This document shows positions 17,858 through 28,268 of a DNA stretch of 64,000 nucleotides, piece by piece. The notes beneath the pieces are model-generated. The model did no database searches and had not been told where the DNA came from. It worked only from the letters and a program-made list of their open reading frames with translations. Location: assembly GCA_020060765.1 (NCBI GenBank), contig JAGUZQ010000060.1, positions 1 through 64,000 on the forward strand, in the 5' to 3' direction. The stretch comes from Planctomycetota bacterium (GTDB lineage Bacteria; Planctomycetota; SZUA-567). Numbering within the stretch: the first letter of the stretch is position 1; each line of letters begins with the position of its first letter. The position numbers and the translations under genes were made by a program.

Positions 17858-18784
17858 TTATTTTTCAGATTGCGCCAGCGCCCAGCGTGCGGTTTCCCTG
17901 ATGGCTTCTTCCGTGGAAATATGCGGCTCGTAGCCGAGTTGCTCCTTTGCCTTGGAAATATCGTAACACATATGGGTGGCGAAAAAACACAGCCCCCGGT
18001 CGTCGGTTTTGCTCTCGTACTTTTTCCGCATTTCCTCCAGCGGCAGCAGATTGATATCCGCCTTTTTACCCACCGCTTCCGCGTTTATCTCCACGTAGCG
18101 TTTTATTGTGACCGATTTTTCCAGGCAGATGTTATAAATCTGCCCGATGCTGCGGGGCTTTTGCGCCGACAGCAGGAAAGAGCGGGCGAGATCGATAACG
18201 TGGATCGGCTGGAGCAAGGCCTGCCCGTCGTTGGGAAGGTCGAGCGTGACGCCGTTGAAGAGGTCTGAAATGAAATCCTCCCGCCGACCGCCGAGATTGT
18301 CGAGCGGCAGGTAGCCGGGGCCGGTGATGTAGCACGGGCGGATTACGGTTGCAGGGAATCCTTCGCGGTGATGCAGATCCATGACTTTCGCATCGACAAT
18401 CGCCTTCTGTTTCCATCCCCCCATAAAGTGGTCGTAAGGCATGGTTTCATCGCCGGGGATAGACGGCAGCGGCGCATAACCGCCGGTGGAGCTGCAATGG
18501 ATGTAATGGCGCAAACCGCGCGCGAATTTCACGATGTTATCGATCGACGCCTCGGTCGGCACGGAATCGACCACGACTTCGTATTCCCGTTCGGACAGAA
18601 TTTTTTCCATGTCTTCGGCGGAGGACTTGTCGCCCTGACGCATCTCGACGCCAGGCGGCATTTCGTCCGCGTATTTGTTCTTGACCCCGCGTGAACAGAC
18701 CGTGACCTTTGCGCCTGCCGCGCAGAACTGCCGGACGATGTGGTGCCCGACCCAGCCGGTGCCGCCAAAAGCTATCACGTTCAT
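17858..18784 (-). CDS. NAD-dependent epimerase/dehydratase-like protein (extended SDR)
   Basis: 308 aa. NAD-binding glycine motif GGTGWVGHHIV is at the N-terminus; the middle has a Y-x8-K-like arrangement (YDHFMGGWKQKA) in place of the strict YxxxK, so it is an atypical SDR of the nucleoside-diphosphate-sugar epimerase class. AAAGGG precedes the ATG. It lies 10 bp downstream of ettA and probably shares its transcript. The substrate is unknown. Confidence 0.8.
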   Translation of the reverse strand: MNVIAFGGTGWVGHHIVRQFCAAGAKVTVCSRGVKNKYADEMPPGVEMRQGDKSSAEDMEKILSEREYEVVVDSVPTEASIDNIVKFARGLRHYIHCSSTGGYAPLPSIPGDETMPYDHFMGGWKQKAIVDAKVMDLHHREGFPATVIRPCYITGPGYLPLDNLGGRREDFISDLFNGVTLDLPNDGQALLQPIHVIDLARSFLLSAQKPRSIGQIYNICLEKSVTIKRYVEINAEAVGKKADINLLPLEEMRKKYESKTDDRGLCFFATHMCYDISKAKEQLGYEPHISTEEAIRETARWALAQSEK

Positions 18785-18794
18785 TTTAGCCCTT

Positions 18795-20459
18795 TCATCG
18801 TAACGACAGGCGCTTGTATTTGCTCCGGCGTTCCGTGTGGTTTTCCTTGCTCAAGACCTGTTCCTCGTAGTCGGCGAAGTTGCCGATAAACCAGCGGAGT
18901 TTCCCGTCGCCCTCGAATATAAGCAGGTGCGTGCAGATGCGGTCGAGGAAAAACCGGTCGTGGCTGATCACCATCGCGCAGGCCGGAAATTCGATCAGCG
19001 CCTCTTCCAGCACGCGCAGCGTGTTGACGTCCAGGTCGTTAGTGGGTTCGTCCAGCAATAATAAATTGCCGCCGGTCTTGAGCAGTTTCGCCAGATGCAC
19101 GCGGTTCCTCTCGCCGCCGGAAAGTTGGCCGACTTTTTTCTGTTGCTGGGTGCCGCGGAAGTTGAAGCGCGACACGTAGGCGCGGCTGTTGACGCGCTTG
19201 CCAGCGATTTCGATATCGTCCAGCCCGCCGCTGATTTCTTCCCAGATGCTATGGTCGTCGTTAAGCGCGTCGCGGGTCTGGTCGACGTAGGACAGCGCCA
19301 CGGTCTTACCGATCTCCACCGTGCCGGAGTCGGGTTGTTCCAGCCCCATAATCATTCTGAACATGGTGGTCTTGCCCGCGCCGTTAGGTCCGACCACTCC
19401 CACCACCCCGCCGCGCGGCAGGTTGAAGGAAAGCTCGTCAATCAGGCTGACGTCGCGGAAGCCCTTGCAGACGTTTTTGAATTCCACCACCTTGTCGCCC
19501 AATTTCGGCCCGGGCGGAATCTGGATCAGCACATCGTCGGTGCGGACTTCAAACTGCTTCTGCATGACTTCCTCGTACTTCTCGCTTCGTGCCTTGCCTT
19601 TTTTCTGGCGGCCGCGCTGGCTGGTGCGAATCCATTCCAGTTCTTCCCTGAGCAGTTTCTGGCGCGAGGTCTCTTTCTTTTCCGCGATGCGCAGGCGTTC
19701 GGCTTTCTGCTCCAGCCAGGAGGTATAATTGCCCTCGTAAGGAATGCCGCGCCCGTCGCGCAGTTCGAGAATCCACTTGGTGATGTTGTCGAGGAAATAC
19801 CGGTCGTGCGTGACGATGATGACCGTTCCCGGATACTCCCGCAGCGCCTGTTCCAGCCACGCGATAGTCTCGGCGTCGAGGTGGTTGGTCGGCTCGTCCA
19901 AAAGCAGAATGTCAGGCTTGCTGAGCAATGCCTTGCACAAAGCCACGCGCCGCGTTTCGCCTCCCGAAAGAGTCGAGACGACGGCGTCATCAGGGGGCAG
20001 CACCAGCGCGTCGGCGGCGATATCCAGATAGCGGTCGATTTCCCAGGCGTCGGTGGCGTCGATTTTTTCCTGCAGCCGGTCGAGTTCGGCCATCAGCTTT
20101 TCCATCTTTTCCGGCGTCTGATCCTCGCCCAGCAGGCCGCTCACCTCGGAATAGCGGTCAAGCATCGCCTTGACGGGGGCGACGGCTTCTTCCAGATTTT
20201 CCCGCACATTCTTGTCGGGAGTTAGGCGCGGCTCCTGCGAAACCATGAGCACCGACGCGCCCTTGATCGGCTTGGCTTCGCCGAGAAAATCCTTTTCCAC
20301 CCCGGCCATGATTTTCAGCAGGGTGGATTTGCCGGTGCCGTTTTCGCCGACGACGCCGATTTTCGCGCCGTAATAAAAGGACAGCGAAATGTCTTCCAGC
20401 ACGACTTTCTCGTCGTATTTTTTCGAAACGTTCTGCATGTTGAAAATGATGGGCGGCAT
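18795..20459 (-). CDS. ettA: Energy-dependent translational throttle protein EttA (ABC-F)
   Basis: 554 aa, matching the roughly 555-aa EttA family. Two ABC domains without membrane segments: Walker A GENGTGKST (about 37) and GPNGAGKTT (about 345), signature LSGGE in both, Walker B ILLLDEPTNHLD and LLLLDEPTNDLD. The long charged linker between the domains binds the ribosome. It gates entry of the ribosome into elongation by sensing ATP/ADP at the E site. The C-terminus RRSKYKRL is typical of the family. Confidence 0.95.
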   Translation of the reverse strand: MPPIIFNMQNVSKKYDEKVVLEDISLSFYYGAKIGVVGENGTGKSTLLKIMAGVEKDFLGEAKPIKGASVLMVSQEPRLTPDKNVRENLEEAVAPVKAMLDRYSEVSGLLGEDQTPEKMEKLMAELDRLQEKIDATDAWEIDRYLDIAADALVLPPDDAVVSTLSGGETRRVALCKALLSKPDILLLDEPTNHLDAETIAWLEQALREYPGTVIIVTHDRYFLDNITKWILELRDGRGIPYEGNYTSWLEQKAERLRIAEKKETSRQKLLREELEWIRTSQRGRQKKGKARSEKYEEVMQKQFEVRTDDVLIQIPPGPKLGDKVVEFKNVCKGFRDVSLIDELSFNLPRGGVVGVVGPNGAGKTTMFRMIMGLEQPDSGTVEIGKTVALSYVDQTRDALNDDHSIWEEISGGLDDIEIAGKRVNSRAYVSRFNFRGTQQQKKVGQLSGGERNRVHLAKLLKTGGNLLLLDEPTNDLDVNTLRVLEEALIEFPACAMVISHDRFFLDRICTHLLIFEGDGKLRWFIGNFADYEEQVLSKENHTERRSKYKRLSLR

Positions 20460-20503
20460 ACCGCAAAACTCCTACGCAAGGATAACAATACCGCGATAAC
20501 TGT

Positions 20504-21382
20504 TCAGTCGCGGTCAAATAATCTATCACAAAGCCGGTAAAAAGCAACCTGATAACGGTGCAGCAGAACTGCGGCGACAGGAACAACCAGGCACAGCAGC
20601 AGGAAAAAGAAAGTGACTGACGGCATCCCGACATGAAGATACCGCTCCGCGATCTGGCTGAAATCCATCCAGTGCCCGCCTCCCTTGGCGCGGCCGTACC
20701 ACATGCGGGCGTTGGCGCTGAAGGTCAGGTTCCAGGCGAACATGACGTCCTGGATCAGGATGAAAACCGCCACCAGCGCATACGCGATCCGCTCCAGTTC
20801 GTGGAACACCGACCTGCCGCTGAGCGCGCGATACAGAAACAGCCCGGCGATCAGCAACTCCATCCCATGCCCCATAAACATGATGATTATCTTGTACGTG
20901 ACAGTATACGAGCAGATCAGATAAAGCACGGCTGCGCCGATAAACAGGCCTAGCGCAGGCAGATTTTTCCGGAAATAAAAAGCCAGTCCCAGTATTCCGA
21001 CCAACACCAGCCACATCAGCTTGTCGTCGCGGTTCTGGATCGTCGTCACTCCGCCGCCGTAGCGCAGGTCGAAGGCGGGAATCGAGGGGCAGCCAAACAG
21101 CCAGCCTGCTGCCGCGTGCCCCATCTCATGTACCAGCGTGGTCAGACCCTGCAATGCGATTTTGGGAAAGGTGAAGCAATGCGCGCCAATCGCCAGCAGC
21201 GTGCCGATAATCAGCGCCGTCCTGGCCTTGCCGTCCAGCCGGTTTACTTCCGGAATGCTTTTCCCGACCGCGACAGGAGCGGCGGGTTCCCCGGCGCGTT
21301 GCAGTTTGGCGAAGATTACGCCGCACATCCTGCACGACTCGGCGCTGTCTTCGTTTTCAAAATTGCACTGGGGACAGTTCAT
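20504..21382 (-). CDS. Membrane protein with N-terminal zinc ribbon and HEMGH metalloprotease-like motif
   Basis: 292 aa from ATG 21382 (AGAGG 7 nt upstream). Residues 1-30 form a CPQC...CRMC zinc ribbon. About 6-7 membrane segments follow, the first of which carries HEMGHAAAGW (about residue 85), the HExxH signature of M50-type site-2 intramembrane metalloproteases, with a possible third ligand in the downstream part. It may be an intramembrane peptidase or an inactive relative. It lies upstream of ettA, separated by 44 bp, and could be in its operon. Substrate unknown. Confidence 0.7.
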   Translation of the reverse strand: MNCPQCNFENEDSAESCRMCGVIFAKLQRAGEPAAPVAVGKSIPEVNRLDGKARTALIIGTLLAIGAHCFTFPKIALQGLTTLVHEMGHAAAGWLFGCPSIPAFDLRYGGGVTTIQNRDDKLMWLVLVGILGLAFYFRKNLPALGLFIGAAVLYLICSYTVTYKIIIMFMGHGMELLIAGLFLYRALSGRSVFHELERIAYALVAVFILIQDVMFAWNLTFSANARMWYGRAKGGGHWMDFSQIAERYLHVGMPSVTFFFLLLCLVVPVAAVLLHRYQVAFYRLCDRLFDRD

Positions 21383-21493
21383 GAATTCACCTCTGCCCGG
21401 TTCTTGCAAAGCGACCGGTATTCTGATATTTTACAAGCATATGGATTTTTTAACAGACCGCAAGAGCGACGCGATTTTTCAGGAGACCGCCGC

Positions 21494-22924
21494 ATGAGTT
21501 ATGACGTTTACGACAATCCGCTTATTACCCGTTACGCTTCGCCGGAAATGGCGCAGCTGTTCTCTCCCCGCAAGCGCATCGAAACCTGGCGTGCGCTGTG
21601 GGTGGCGCTGGCCGAGAGTGAACAGGAGCTGGGACTGCCCGTCACCAAGGCGCAAGTCGCGGAACTGCGAAAAAACATTGCCAACATCGACTGGAAGGCG
21701 GCGGAGAAACGCGAGCGCGAAGTGCGGCACGACGTGATGGCGCATGTCCACGCCTTCGGCCTCGCCGCGCCCAAGGCCGCGCCCATCATCCACCTCGGCG
21801 CGACCAGTTGCTTCGTCACCGACAACGGCGATTTGCTGATTCTGCGCGAGGCGCTTGCAATGATTGCAAAAAAGACCGCCGCCGTGATTTTCGCGCTGTC
21901 CGATTTCGCCAAAAAGAACCGCGCGCTGCCGACCCTTGGCCTCACCCACTATCAACCCGCGCAACCCACCACTGTCGGCAAGCGTGCCACGCTCTGGGCG
22001 CAGGATTTCGTACTCGATCTGCGCGACCTGGAAAAGCGGTTGAACGATCTGCCCCTGCGCGGCGTGGTCGGCACTACTGGCACGCAGGCAAGTTTTCTCG
22101 AACTCTTTAACGGCAACCACGCCAAGGTCGAAAAACTGAACAAGCTGGTCTGCAAAAAAATGGGCGTGAATGAATCGCTGTCTGTCTGTGGGCAGACCTA
22201 TACGCGCAAGCTCGATTCGCAGATTCTCGCGGCGCTGGCGGGAGTAGCCGAAAGCGCGATGAAGTTCGCCACCGACATCCGCCTGCTCGCCAGCCGCAAG
22301 GAAATCGAGGAGCCGTTTGGCAAGAAACAGATCGGCTCCAGTGCCATTGCCTACAAGCGCAATCCCATGCGCTCGGAACGCATATGCAGCTTGGCCCGCT
22401 TCATCATGACCCTGCCGCTCAACTCCTACATGACCCACGGCACGCAATGGATGGAGCGCACCCTGGACGACTCCGCTAACCGTCGGCTCACTTTGCCGCA
22501 GGCTTTCCTCGCTGCCGACGCGGTGCTGGAACTGTGCGCCAACGTGGCGGAGGGGCTGGTGGTCTATCCGAAAGTGATTGAGAAAAACCTGCGCGCGGAA
22601 CTGCCGTTCATGGCGACGGAAAACATTCTGATGGAAGCGGTCAAGGCAGGCGGCGACCGGCAGGAACTGCACGAGCTGATCCGCGTCCATTCCCACGCCG
22701 CGGCGGCGGAAGTGAAACAGCACGGCCGCGACAACGACCTGCTTGAAAGGTTGAAAAGCGATCCCGCTTTCGCCAAAATCGCGGGCAGAATGAACGCGAT
22801 GCTGAACCCGCGCAACTACGTCGGCCGCGCTCCCGAACAGGTAGACGCGTTCCTGAAAAACGTGGTCGCGCCTGTTCGCCGGAAATACCGCAGCGCGAAA
22901 GCTGGCGGGGCGGTCAAGGTGTGA
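21494..22924 (+). CDS. purB: Adenylosuccinate lyase
   Basis: 476 aa. Cleaves SAICAR to AICAR and adenylosuccinate to AMP, releasing fumarate, in purine synthesis. The signature loop GSSAIAYKRNP (about 283) is the fumarase/aspartase superfamily motif with the catalytic Ser, TSCFVTDN and TGLTHYQPAQPTT-type regions are present. Length and sequence fit the eukaryote-like ASL subgroup. ATG 21494 follows AGGAG 7-8 nt upstream; the longer open frame from 21116 runs over the divergent gene and is not used. Confidence 0.95.
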   Translation: MSYDVYDNPLITRYASPEMAQLFSPRKRIETWRALWVALAESEQELGLPVTKAQVAELRKNIANIDWKAAEKREREVRHDVMAHVHAFGLAAPKAAPIIHLGATSCFVTDNGDLLILREALAMIAKKTAAVIFALSDFAKKNRALPTLGLTHYQPAQPTTVGKRATLWAQDFVLDLRDLEKRLNDLPLRGVVGTTGTQASFLELFNGNHAKVEKLNKLVCKKMGVNESLSVCGQTYTRKLDSQILAALAGVAESAMKFATDIRLLASRKEIEEPFGKKQIGSSAIAYKRNPMRSERICSLARFIMTLPLNSYMTHGTQWMERTLDDSANRRLTLPQAFLAADAVLELCANVAEGLVVYPKVIEKNLRAELPFMATENILMEAVKAGGDRQELHELIRVHSHAAAAEVKQHGRDNDLLERLKSDPAFAKIAGRMNAMLNPRNYVGRAPEQVDAFLKNVVAPVRRKYRSAKAGGAVKV

Positions 22925-22930
22925 GTATCT

Positions 22931-22969
22931 CCCTCTCCCCTTACAAGGGGAGAGGGCAGGGGTGAGGGG
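22931..22969. repeat. Palindromic CCCTCTCCCC-type repeat
   Basis: CCCTCTCCCCTTA followed by its inverted copy and GGGGTGAGGG, filling most of the 51-bp purB-murD gap. A related palindrome lies at 25662-25694. There is no T run, so it reads as a dispersed repeat and not a terminator. Confidence 0.5.
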
Positions 22970-22975
22970 GTTCCA

Positions 22976-24373
22976 TTGAAAATCAAACAACTAGACCGCC
23001 ACCGGCGGATCACGGTAATGGGGCTCGGCCTCTTCGGCGGCGGGGTCGGCGCGGCGCGGTTCTGGAGCGAACTCGGCGCAGAGGTGACCGTGACCGACCT
23101 TCGCGACGAAAAAATTCTCGCGCCATCGCTGGAACTGTTGAAAGACACTTCCTGCCGCTTCGTGCTGGGCGAGCACCGTGAAGAGGATTTCCGCAAAGCC
23201 GATATGGTGATAGTCAACCCGGCAGTGAAACCGGATAATAAATTCCTGCGCCTGGCGCGCAACGCCGGCGCCAGCCTGATGACGGAAATCGGCCTGCTCT
23301 TCCGCCTGTCGACTTCGCCCATGCTGGCCGTCACCGGCTCTAACGGCAAATCCACCACCACGGCGCTGCTGGGCGCGATGCTGAAAAATCACGACGACGG
23401 CACTCTCACCGGCGGCAATATCGGCGGCTCGCTGTTGAGCGAATTGAAAGACCACCGCCCGACTTCGCCGCTGGTGCTGGAGCTGTCCAGTTTCCAGTTG
23501 CATTATCTCAAAAGCCAGAAAGTCTCGCCCCATATCGCCATCGTCACTAATCTCTCGCCCAATCATCTCGACTGGCACCGCACCACGCTGCAATACTACG
23601 AAGCCAAGCGCAATATCGTTTCCTTTCAGAAACCCGATGACTGGGCGGTGCTTAACGTGGAAGACCCGGTGCTGGCGGAATGGGCGAAGTCCTGTCCCGG
23701 AAAAGTCATGGCAGTTTCGCGCGCCGACAACGGCTGCGAAAATGCTTGTTATTATAAAGACGATGAGATTCACCTGCGTCTGGACGGCAATGACCTGCCG
23801 CTTTGCGACCTGAGGGAATTCAAGCTGCCTGGCGAGCACAACCGCCAGAACGCGCTGCAGGCAACGGCGGCGGCCTATCTTTACGCGAAAGACAGCGCGG
23901 CGATAACGCGCGGACTGCGCGAGTTTAGCGCCCTTCCCCATCGCCAGGAAATCGTCTGTGTCGCCGATGGCATCACCTTTATCAACGATTCCATCGCCAC
24001 CACGCCGGAGTCGGCGATTTGCGCGCTGGAAAGTTACGCCCAGCCGGTGGCGCTGATCGCGGGCGGTTACGACAAGGGCTCCAGTTTTGACCTGCTGGGA
24101 GAAGCGATTGCGCACAAGACCTGCGCCCTCGTCCTGATCGGCGACACGGCGGAAAAGATTGGCGTTTCCGTCGCGGCGGCGCTGGAAAAATCCGGCAAGT
24201 CCCTGCCAGTACACCATGCCGGGACTGATTTCGAGGCGGCGGTAAAAACAGCCAAAAGCCTCTGCCCCCCCGGCGGCATCGTGCTGCTCAGCCCCGCCTG
24301 CGCCAGTTACGGCATGTTTACGAATTTCCAGCAGCGGGGTGAAATCTTCCGCGAAATCTCCGGTCGCGCCTGA
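22976..24373 (+). CDS. murD: UDP-N-acetylmuramoyl-L-alanine:D-glutamate ligase
   Basis: 465 aa. Adds D-Glu to UDP-MurNAc-L-Ala in peptidoglycan precursor synthesis in the cytoplasm. N-terminal Rossmann-like UDP-binding domain (VMGLGLFGGGVGAARF), central ATPase with P-loop VTGSNGKSTTTALLG (about 118), ELSSFQLHYL and NLSPNHLDWH, and a Mur ligase C-terminal domain (LPHRQEIV, INDSIATTPES). Start is TTG 22976 behind GGGGG. Its presence indicates a peptidoglycan wall. Confidence 0.94.
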   Translation: MKIKQLDRHRRITVMGLGLFGGGVGAARFWSELGAEVTVTDLRDEKILAPSLELLKDTSCRFVLGEHREEDFRKADMVIVNPAVKPDNKFLRLARNAGASLMTEIGLLFRLSTSPMLAVTGSNGKSTTTALLGAMLKNHDDGTLTGGNIGGSLLSELKDHRPTSPLVLELSSFQLHYLKSQKVSPHIAIVTNLSPNHLDWHRTTLQYYEAKRNIVSFQKPDDWAVLNVEDPVLAEWAKSCPGKVMAVSRADNGCENACYYKDDEIHLRLDGNDLPLCDLREFKLPGEHNRQNALQATAAAYLYAKDSAAITRGLREFSALPHRQEIVCVADGITFINDSIATTPESAICALESYAQPVALIAGGYDKGSSFDLLGEAIAHKTCALVLIGDTAEKIGVSVAAALEKSGKSLPVHHAGTDFEAAVKTAKSLCPPGGIVLLSPACASYGMFTNFQQRGEIFREISGRA

Positions 24374-24450
24374 CGCCCCGCTTGACCCGGTTCGCGCGCG
24401 GGGTTATACTTTCAGTTTTTATCGTACAGGCAGTAGCGCCCGGAGCCAGA

Positions 24451-25554
24451 ATGCCAGAACAGCACGAAATCAACTCCATCATCAAGGATTGCGGCACTCG
24501 GCTGGAAGCGCTGAGCAAGTCCCTCGACATCGAGGGCAAAAGCTCCCGTATCGCCGAAATCGAAAAGAAAATGTCGGCGGCGGATTTCTGGAATAACCAG
24601 GAAGCCGCTCTCGCCCTGGTCGACGAAATGAAAGCGCTCAAAAGCATGCTGGAGCCGGTGGTGTCGGCTTCGTCCTCGCTTTCCGACTGCGTGGAGCTGC
24701 TGGAACTGGCGTCTGCCGAAAACGACGGGGACACGGTGGCGGAAATCACTGCCCAGATTCTCGCGCTGCCGGAGGAAGTCGACCGGATCGAAACCATGTC
24801 GCTGTTGTCTGACCCGCACGACGCGGAGCCGTGTTTCTTCAGCGTCCACACCGGCGCGGGCGGAGCAGACGCCTGCGAATGGGCGGAGATACTGCTCAGG
24901 ATGTACCGCCGTCACTTCGAGCGGCGCGGGTGGAAGTGCGAGGAACTGTCGCTGATCGAGGGAGAGGAGGCCGGCCTCCGCAGCGTGGAGTTGCGCGTGC
25001 AGGGCGAGTTCGCCTACGGTTATCTGCGCGGGGAAATCGGCGTGCACCGGCTGGTTAGGATTTCCCCCTTCAGCGGAAAGAGGGAAACCAGCTTCGCCGC
25101 CGTCGACGTGGTGCCTGATTTCCAGCAGGAGATCGACATCGAGATCAACGAGGACGATCTGAAAATAGACCGCATCCACTCTACCGGCAAGGGCGGCCAG
25201 CACGTGAACAAGACCGCCTCGGCCGTGCGCATCAGCCATATCCCCTCCGGCATCGTCGTGCTGGTGCAGAACGAGCGCTCCCAGCACCGCAACAAGGACA
25301 TGGCGATGAAAATGCTGAAAGCCCGCCTGCTGCGCAAACAGGAAGCCGAGCGCGACGCTAAGACCAACGCGCGCAACGCCCAGAAAATGGAAAACGCCTG
25401 GGGCAGCCAGATCCGCAATTACGTAATGAACCCCTACACCATGGTCAAGGACGCGCGCACGGGACACGAAACCGGCGACATCCAGAAAGTCCTCGACGGC
25501 GACATCGAAGGCTTCTCCAACGCCTACCTGCGCTGGTCGGTAGAGGAGGATTAA
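24451..25554 (+). CDS. prfB: Peptide chain release factor 2
   Basis: 367 aa, the usual RF2 length, from ATG 24451. Releases the nascent chain at UAA and UGA. The tripeptide SPF (RISPFSGKR) is the RF2 stop-codon recognition motif and GGQ ([11 protein letters not shown]) is the catalytic motif. The family's usual early in-frame UGA with programmed +1 frameshift is absent: the equivalent place reads through as [14 protein letters not shown] in one frame. The upstream open frame (from 24382) has no better start. Follows murD by 77 bp. Confidence 0.95.
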   Translation: MPEQHEINSIIKDCGTRLEALSKSLDIEGKSSRIAEIEKKMSAADFWNNQEAALALVDEMKALKSMLEPVVSASSSLSDCVELLELASAENDGDTVAEITAQILALPEEVDRIETMSLLSDPHDAEPCFFSVHTGAGGADACEWAEILLRMYRRHFERRGWKCEELSLIEGEEAGLRSVELRVQGEFAYGYLRGEIGVHRLVRISPFSGKRETSFAAVDVVPDFQQEIDIEINEDDLKIDRIHSTGKGGQHVNKTASAVRISHIPSGIVVLVQNERSQHRNKDMAMKMLKARLLRKQEAERDAKTNARNAQKMENAWGSQIRNYVMNPYTMVKDARTGHETGDIQKVLDGDIEGFSNAYLRWSVEED

Positions 25555-25661
25555 AGTCTCCAGTCGCCAGTTGACAGTCTCCAGTGTGGGAGTTCGGGAG
25601 TCTGGATATTTTGAGTTGCTGAGTTGCTCGCGTTTTCTGCGAAAACGCTCGCATAAGGAAC

Positions 25662-25694
25662 TCCCTCTCCCCCTCAGGGGGAGAGGGGACTTGA
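25662..25694. repeat. Palindromic CCCTCTCCCC-type repeat
   Basis: CTCCCTCTCCCC-CTCA-GGGGGAGAGGGG in the prfB-glyA gap; related to the palindrome at 22931. No T run follows. Confidence 0.5.
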
Positions 25695-25771
25695 TAACAG
25701 GTACGCGGACGATTAAAGCTATGCACACAAACTTTTCGGAAGACATAAACTTTTTGGGGAAAGGACGAGAT

Positions 25772-27028
25772 ATGGCGAACTATCTGGCTGACAACGATCC
25801 GGAAATTCTGGCGGTACTGGGCGCGGAACTGAAGCGCCAGCGCGAAGGCGTCGAGATGATCGCTTCGGAAAACTTCACCTCCCCCGGCGTGATGGCGGCG
25901 ATGGGGTCATGTCTTACCAACAAGTACGCCGAAGGCTATCCCGGCAAGCGCTATTACGGCGGCTGCCAGGAAGTCGACAAGGCGGAAAACCTCGCTATCG
26001 ACCGCGCAAAAAAACTGTTCGGCTCGGATCATGCCAACGTCCAGCCCCACTCCGGTTCGCAGGCCAATATGGCGGCATACATGGCGCTGATGAAGCCGGG
26101 AGGAAAACTGCTGGGCATGGATCTCAACCACGGCGGCCACCTCACCCACGGCTATAAAATTAATTTCACCGGCAAACTGTTCGCGTGCGCGTCCTACGGC
26201 GTGAACGAAAAAACCGAGCGGATCGATTACGATATGCTGCGCGTGATCGCGCACTCCTTCAAGCCCGACGTGATTGTCTGCGGCGCGAGCGCTTACCCGC
26301 GCGTGATCGACTTCGCCAAGTTCCGCGAAATCGCCGACGAGGTCGAGGCGAAGCTGGTGGCTGACATGGCGCATATCGCCGGCCTGGTCGCGACGGGACT
26401 GCACCCCACCCCGGTGCCGCACTGCGACATCGTGACGACCACCACGCATAAAACTTTGCGCGGCCCCCGCGCCGGTTTGATCCTCTGCCGGGAGGAGTGG
26501 GCGAAGAAGGTCGATTCGGCGGTGTTCCCCGGCATGCAGGGCGGCCCCTTGATGCACGTAATCGCGGGCAAGGCGGTCGCGTTCAAGGAAGCGCTGGGAG
26601 AAGATTTCAAGAAGTACATGAAACAGGTCGTCGATAACGCGCAGGTGCTGGCGGCGGAATTCAACTCTCGCGGCTACCGGCTGGTAAGCAGCGGCACCGA
26701 CAATCACCTGTTGCTGATCGATGTAACTCCGAAAGGATTGAACGGCAAGCAGGCGGAAGATACTCTGGCGAAGGTGGAGATTACCGTCAACAAGAACCAG
26801 ATTCCGTTTGATAAAAATCCGCCGGTCAAAAGCAGCGGCATTCGTATCGGCACGCCCGCCATCACCACCCGCGGCATGGGCGCCGACGCTATGAAAAAAA
26901 TCGCCGATATCGCCGACCGCGCCCTCAGTTCTCCCGACGACGAGAAGAAACTGGCGAAGCTGCGCGAGGAAACTCTGGAACTGGTGAAATCCTTCCCGCT
27001 TTATAAAGGTATCAGCTATGAGCAGTAA
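25772..27028 (+). CDS. glyA: Serine hydroxymethyltransferase
   Basis: 418 aa, standard length. PLP enzyme interconverting serine and glycine with tetrahydrofolate. The PLP lysine lies in [14 protein letters not shown] (about 228), with [15 protein letters not shown] and [14 protein letters not shown] at the N-terminus. ATG 25772 follows GGGGAAAGGACGAG; the open frame starts further upstream within the prfB-glyA gap but that part is not conserved-looking. The stop overlaps the next gene by 11 bp. Confidence 0.96.
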   Translation: MANYLADNDPEILAVLGAELKRQREGVEMIASENFTSPGVMAAMGSCLTNKYAEGYPGKRYYGGCQEVDKAENLAIDRAKKLFGSDHANVQPHSGSQANMAAYMALMKPGGKLLGMDLNHGGHLTHGYKINFTGKLFACASYGVNEKTERIDYDMLRVIAHSFKPDVIVCGASAYPRVIDFAKFREIADEVEAKLVADMAHIAGLVATGLHPTPVPHCDIVTTTTHKTLRGPRAGLILCREEWAKKVDSAVFPGMQGGPLMHVIAGKAVAFKEALGEDFKKYMKQVVDNAQVLAAEFNSRGYRLVSSGTDNHLLLIDVTPKGLNGKQAEDTLAKVEITVNKNQIPFDKNPPVKSSGIRIGTPAITTRGMGADAMKKIADIADRALSSPDDEKKLAKLREETLELVKSFPLYKGISYEQ

Positions 27029-28103
27029 CCCGGCGAAATTTGACGAAAACATGCGCGTGGTCGACGCCGCCACCGAAAGCTGCCAGTGGCACGATCCGCG
27101 CGAAAAACCGTTCCGCCTGAACGGATTGGCGTGGTTTGGAACCGAAGGCAAGTACCGCCGGATGCCGACGGTGAAGGAAGGTGCGCTTCCTCCTGGCGTG
27201 GATTGCCAGGCTGACCAGCCCAGCGGCGTGCGGATTTATTTCAAGACCGACTCTACCGCGTTGGCCGTACGGGTTAAACTGCGCTCTGTTCACAACATGA
27301 ACCATATGCCAGCCACCGGTCAGTGCGGTGTGGATTGTTATTTCGGCGGCCCGGGCAACTGGCGCTTTGCCGGAGTGACGAAATACGACCGCGCCGCGAT
27401 TGAATACCAGGTGCCGCTCTACGCCGATCTGCCGCAGGAAATGCGCGAAGTGGTGCTCAACCTGCCGCTGTATAAGGAAATCGACAGCATCGAAATCGGC
27501 CTCGCGCCAGGCGCGAAAATTGAAGCGCCCTCGCCCTTTGCCGTCGACGGCGGGGTGGTGGTGTATGGCTCTTCAATCACCCAGGGCGGGTGCGCATCGC
27601 GACCGGGAATGAATTACACCAACATCCTTTCGCGCCTGCTGAATATCGACTGCATCAACCAGGGCTATTCCGGCAGCGGCCGGGGCGAGCCGGAAGTGGC
27701 CGAGACTTTGGCGAAAATAAAAAATCCCGCTTGCCACGTTCTCGATTTCGTTGCCAACTGCGGCGACCCGGAAGTATATGTAAAGCGCCTGCCGGAATTT
27801 ATCCGCATCCTGCGCGCGGTGCATCCGCTGGTGCCGATCCTGGTGCTGTCACGCATCTCCTATAACCGGGACGCTTTCCGGGAAACGGAGCGAAAGCAGG
27901 GGCTGGCGACGGCGAAGATTTCACATGACGAGGTGAACCGGCGCAAGGCAACTGGCGATATGAATATCTATTATCTCGATATGGGCGACGCCTTCGGCGA
28001 GGACTTCGACGAATGCACCGTCGACGGCGTGCACCCGACCGACCTCGGCTTTTACCGGATGGCGAAAAAGGTGGAGCCAGCCTTGCGGTTGATTCTGCTG
28101 TAA
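27018..28103 (+). CDS. SGNH/GDSL-family hydrolase (probable carbohydrate esterase)
   Basis: 361 aa. An N-terminal beta-sandwich of about 170 residues (SGNH_hydro_N-like) precedes an SGNH hydrolase domain with block [15 protein letters not shown] (nucleophile Ser about 189), [12 protein letters not shown] (block II Gly), block [11 protein letters not shown] and block [11 protein letters not shown] with the catalytic Asp and His. Likely deacylates a small molecule or sugar ester. No signal peptide is visible. Overlaps glyA by 11 bp, so translationally coupled. Confidence 0.85.
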   Translation: MSSNPAKFDENMRVVDAATESCQWHDPREKPFRLNGLAWFGTEGKYRRMPTVKEGALPPGVDCQADQPSGVRIYFKTDSTALAVRVKLRSVHNMNHMPATGQCGVDCYFGGPGNWRFAGVTKYDRAAIEYQVPLYADLPQEMREVVLNLPLYKEIDSIEIGLAPGAKIEAPSPFAVDGGVVVYGSSITQGGCASRPGMNYTNILSRLLNIDCINQGYSGSGRGEPEVAETLAKIKNPACHVLDFVANCGDPEVYVKRLPEFIRILRAVHPLVPILVLSRISYNRDAFRETERKQGLATAKISHDEVNRRKATGDMNIYYLDMGDAFGEDFDECTVDGVHPTDLGFYRMAKKVEPALRLILL

Positions 28104-28268
28104 TAGAGATTGCGTTGGCTGGGGTTTCCCGGTATGTATAAGATTGAAAATTAACGCGAAATACCGCTATGCGTCAGCCGCCGGGTCTATCAGATCCAAG
28201 GGCTGAATGTCAAAAGAGAAGCGGCGCGTGCCGCGAGTTTATGTTTATGCAATGAAGGAAGAACAACA

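Noticed and set aside
19095-20225. Plus-strand frame of 376 codons
   Set aside because: Antisense to ettA, which has a full set of family motifs.
22931-22969. Terminator after purB
   Set aside because: The palindrome has no T run and matches a similar palindrome before glyA, so it is classed as a repeat.
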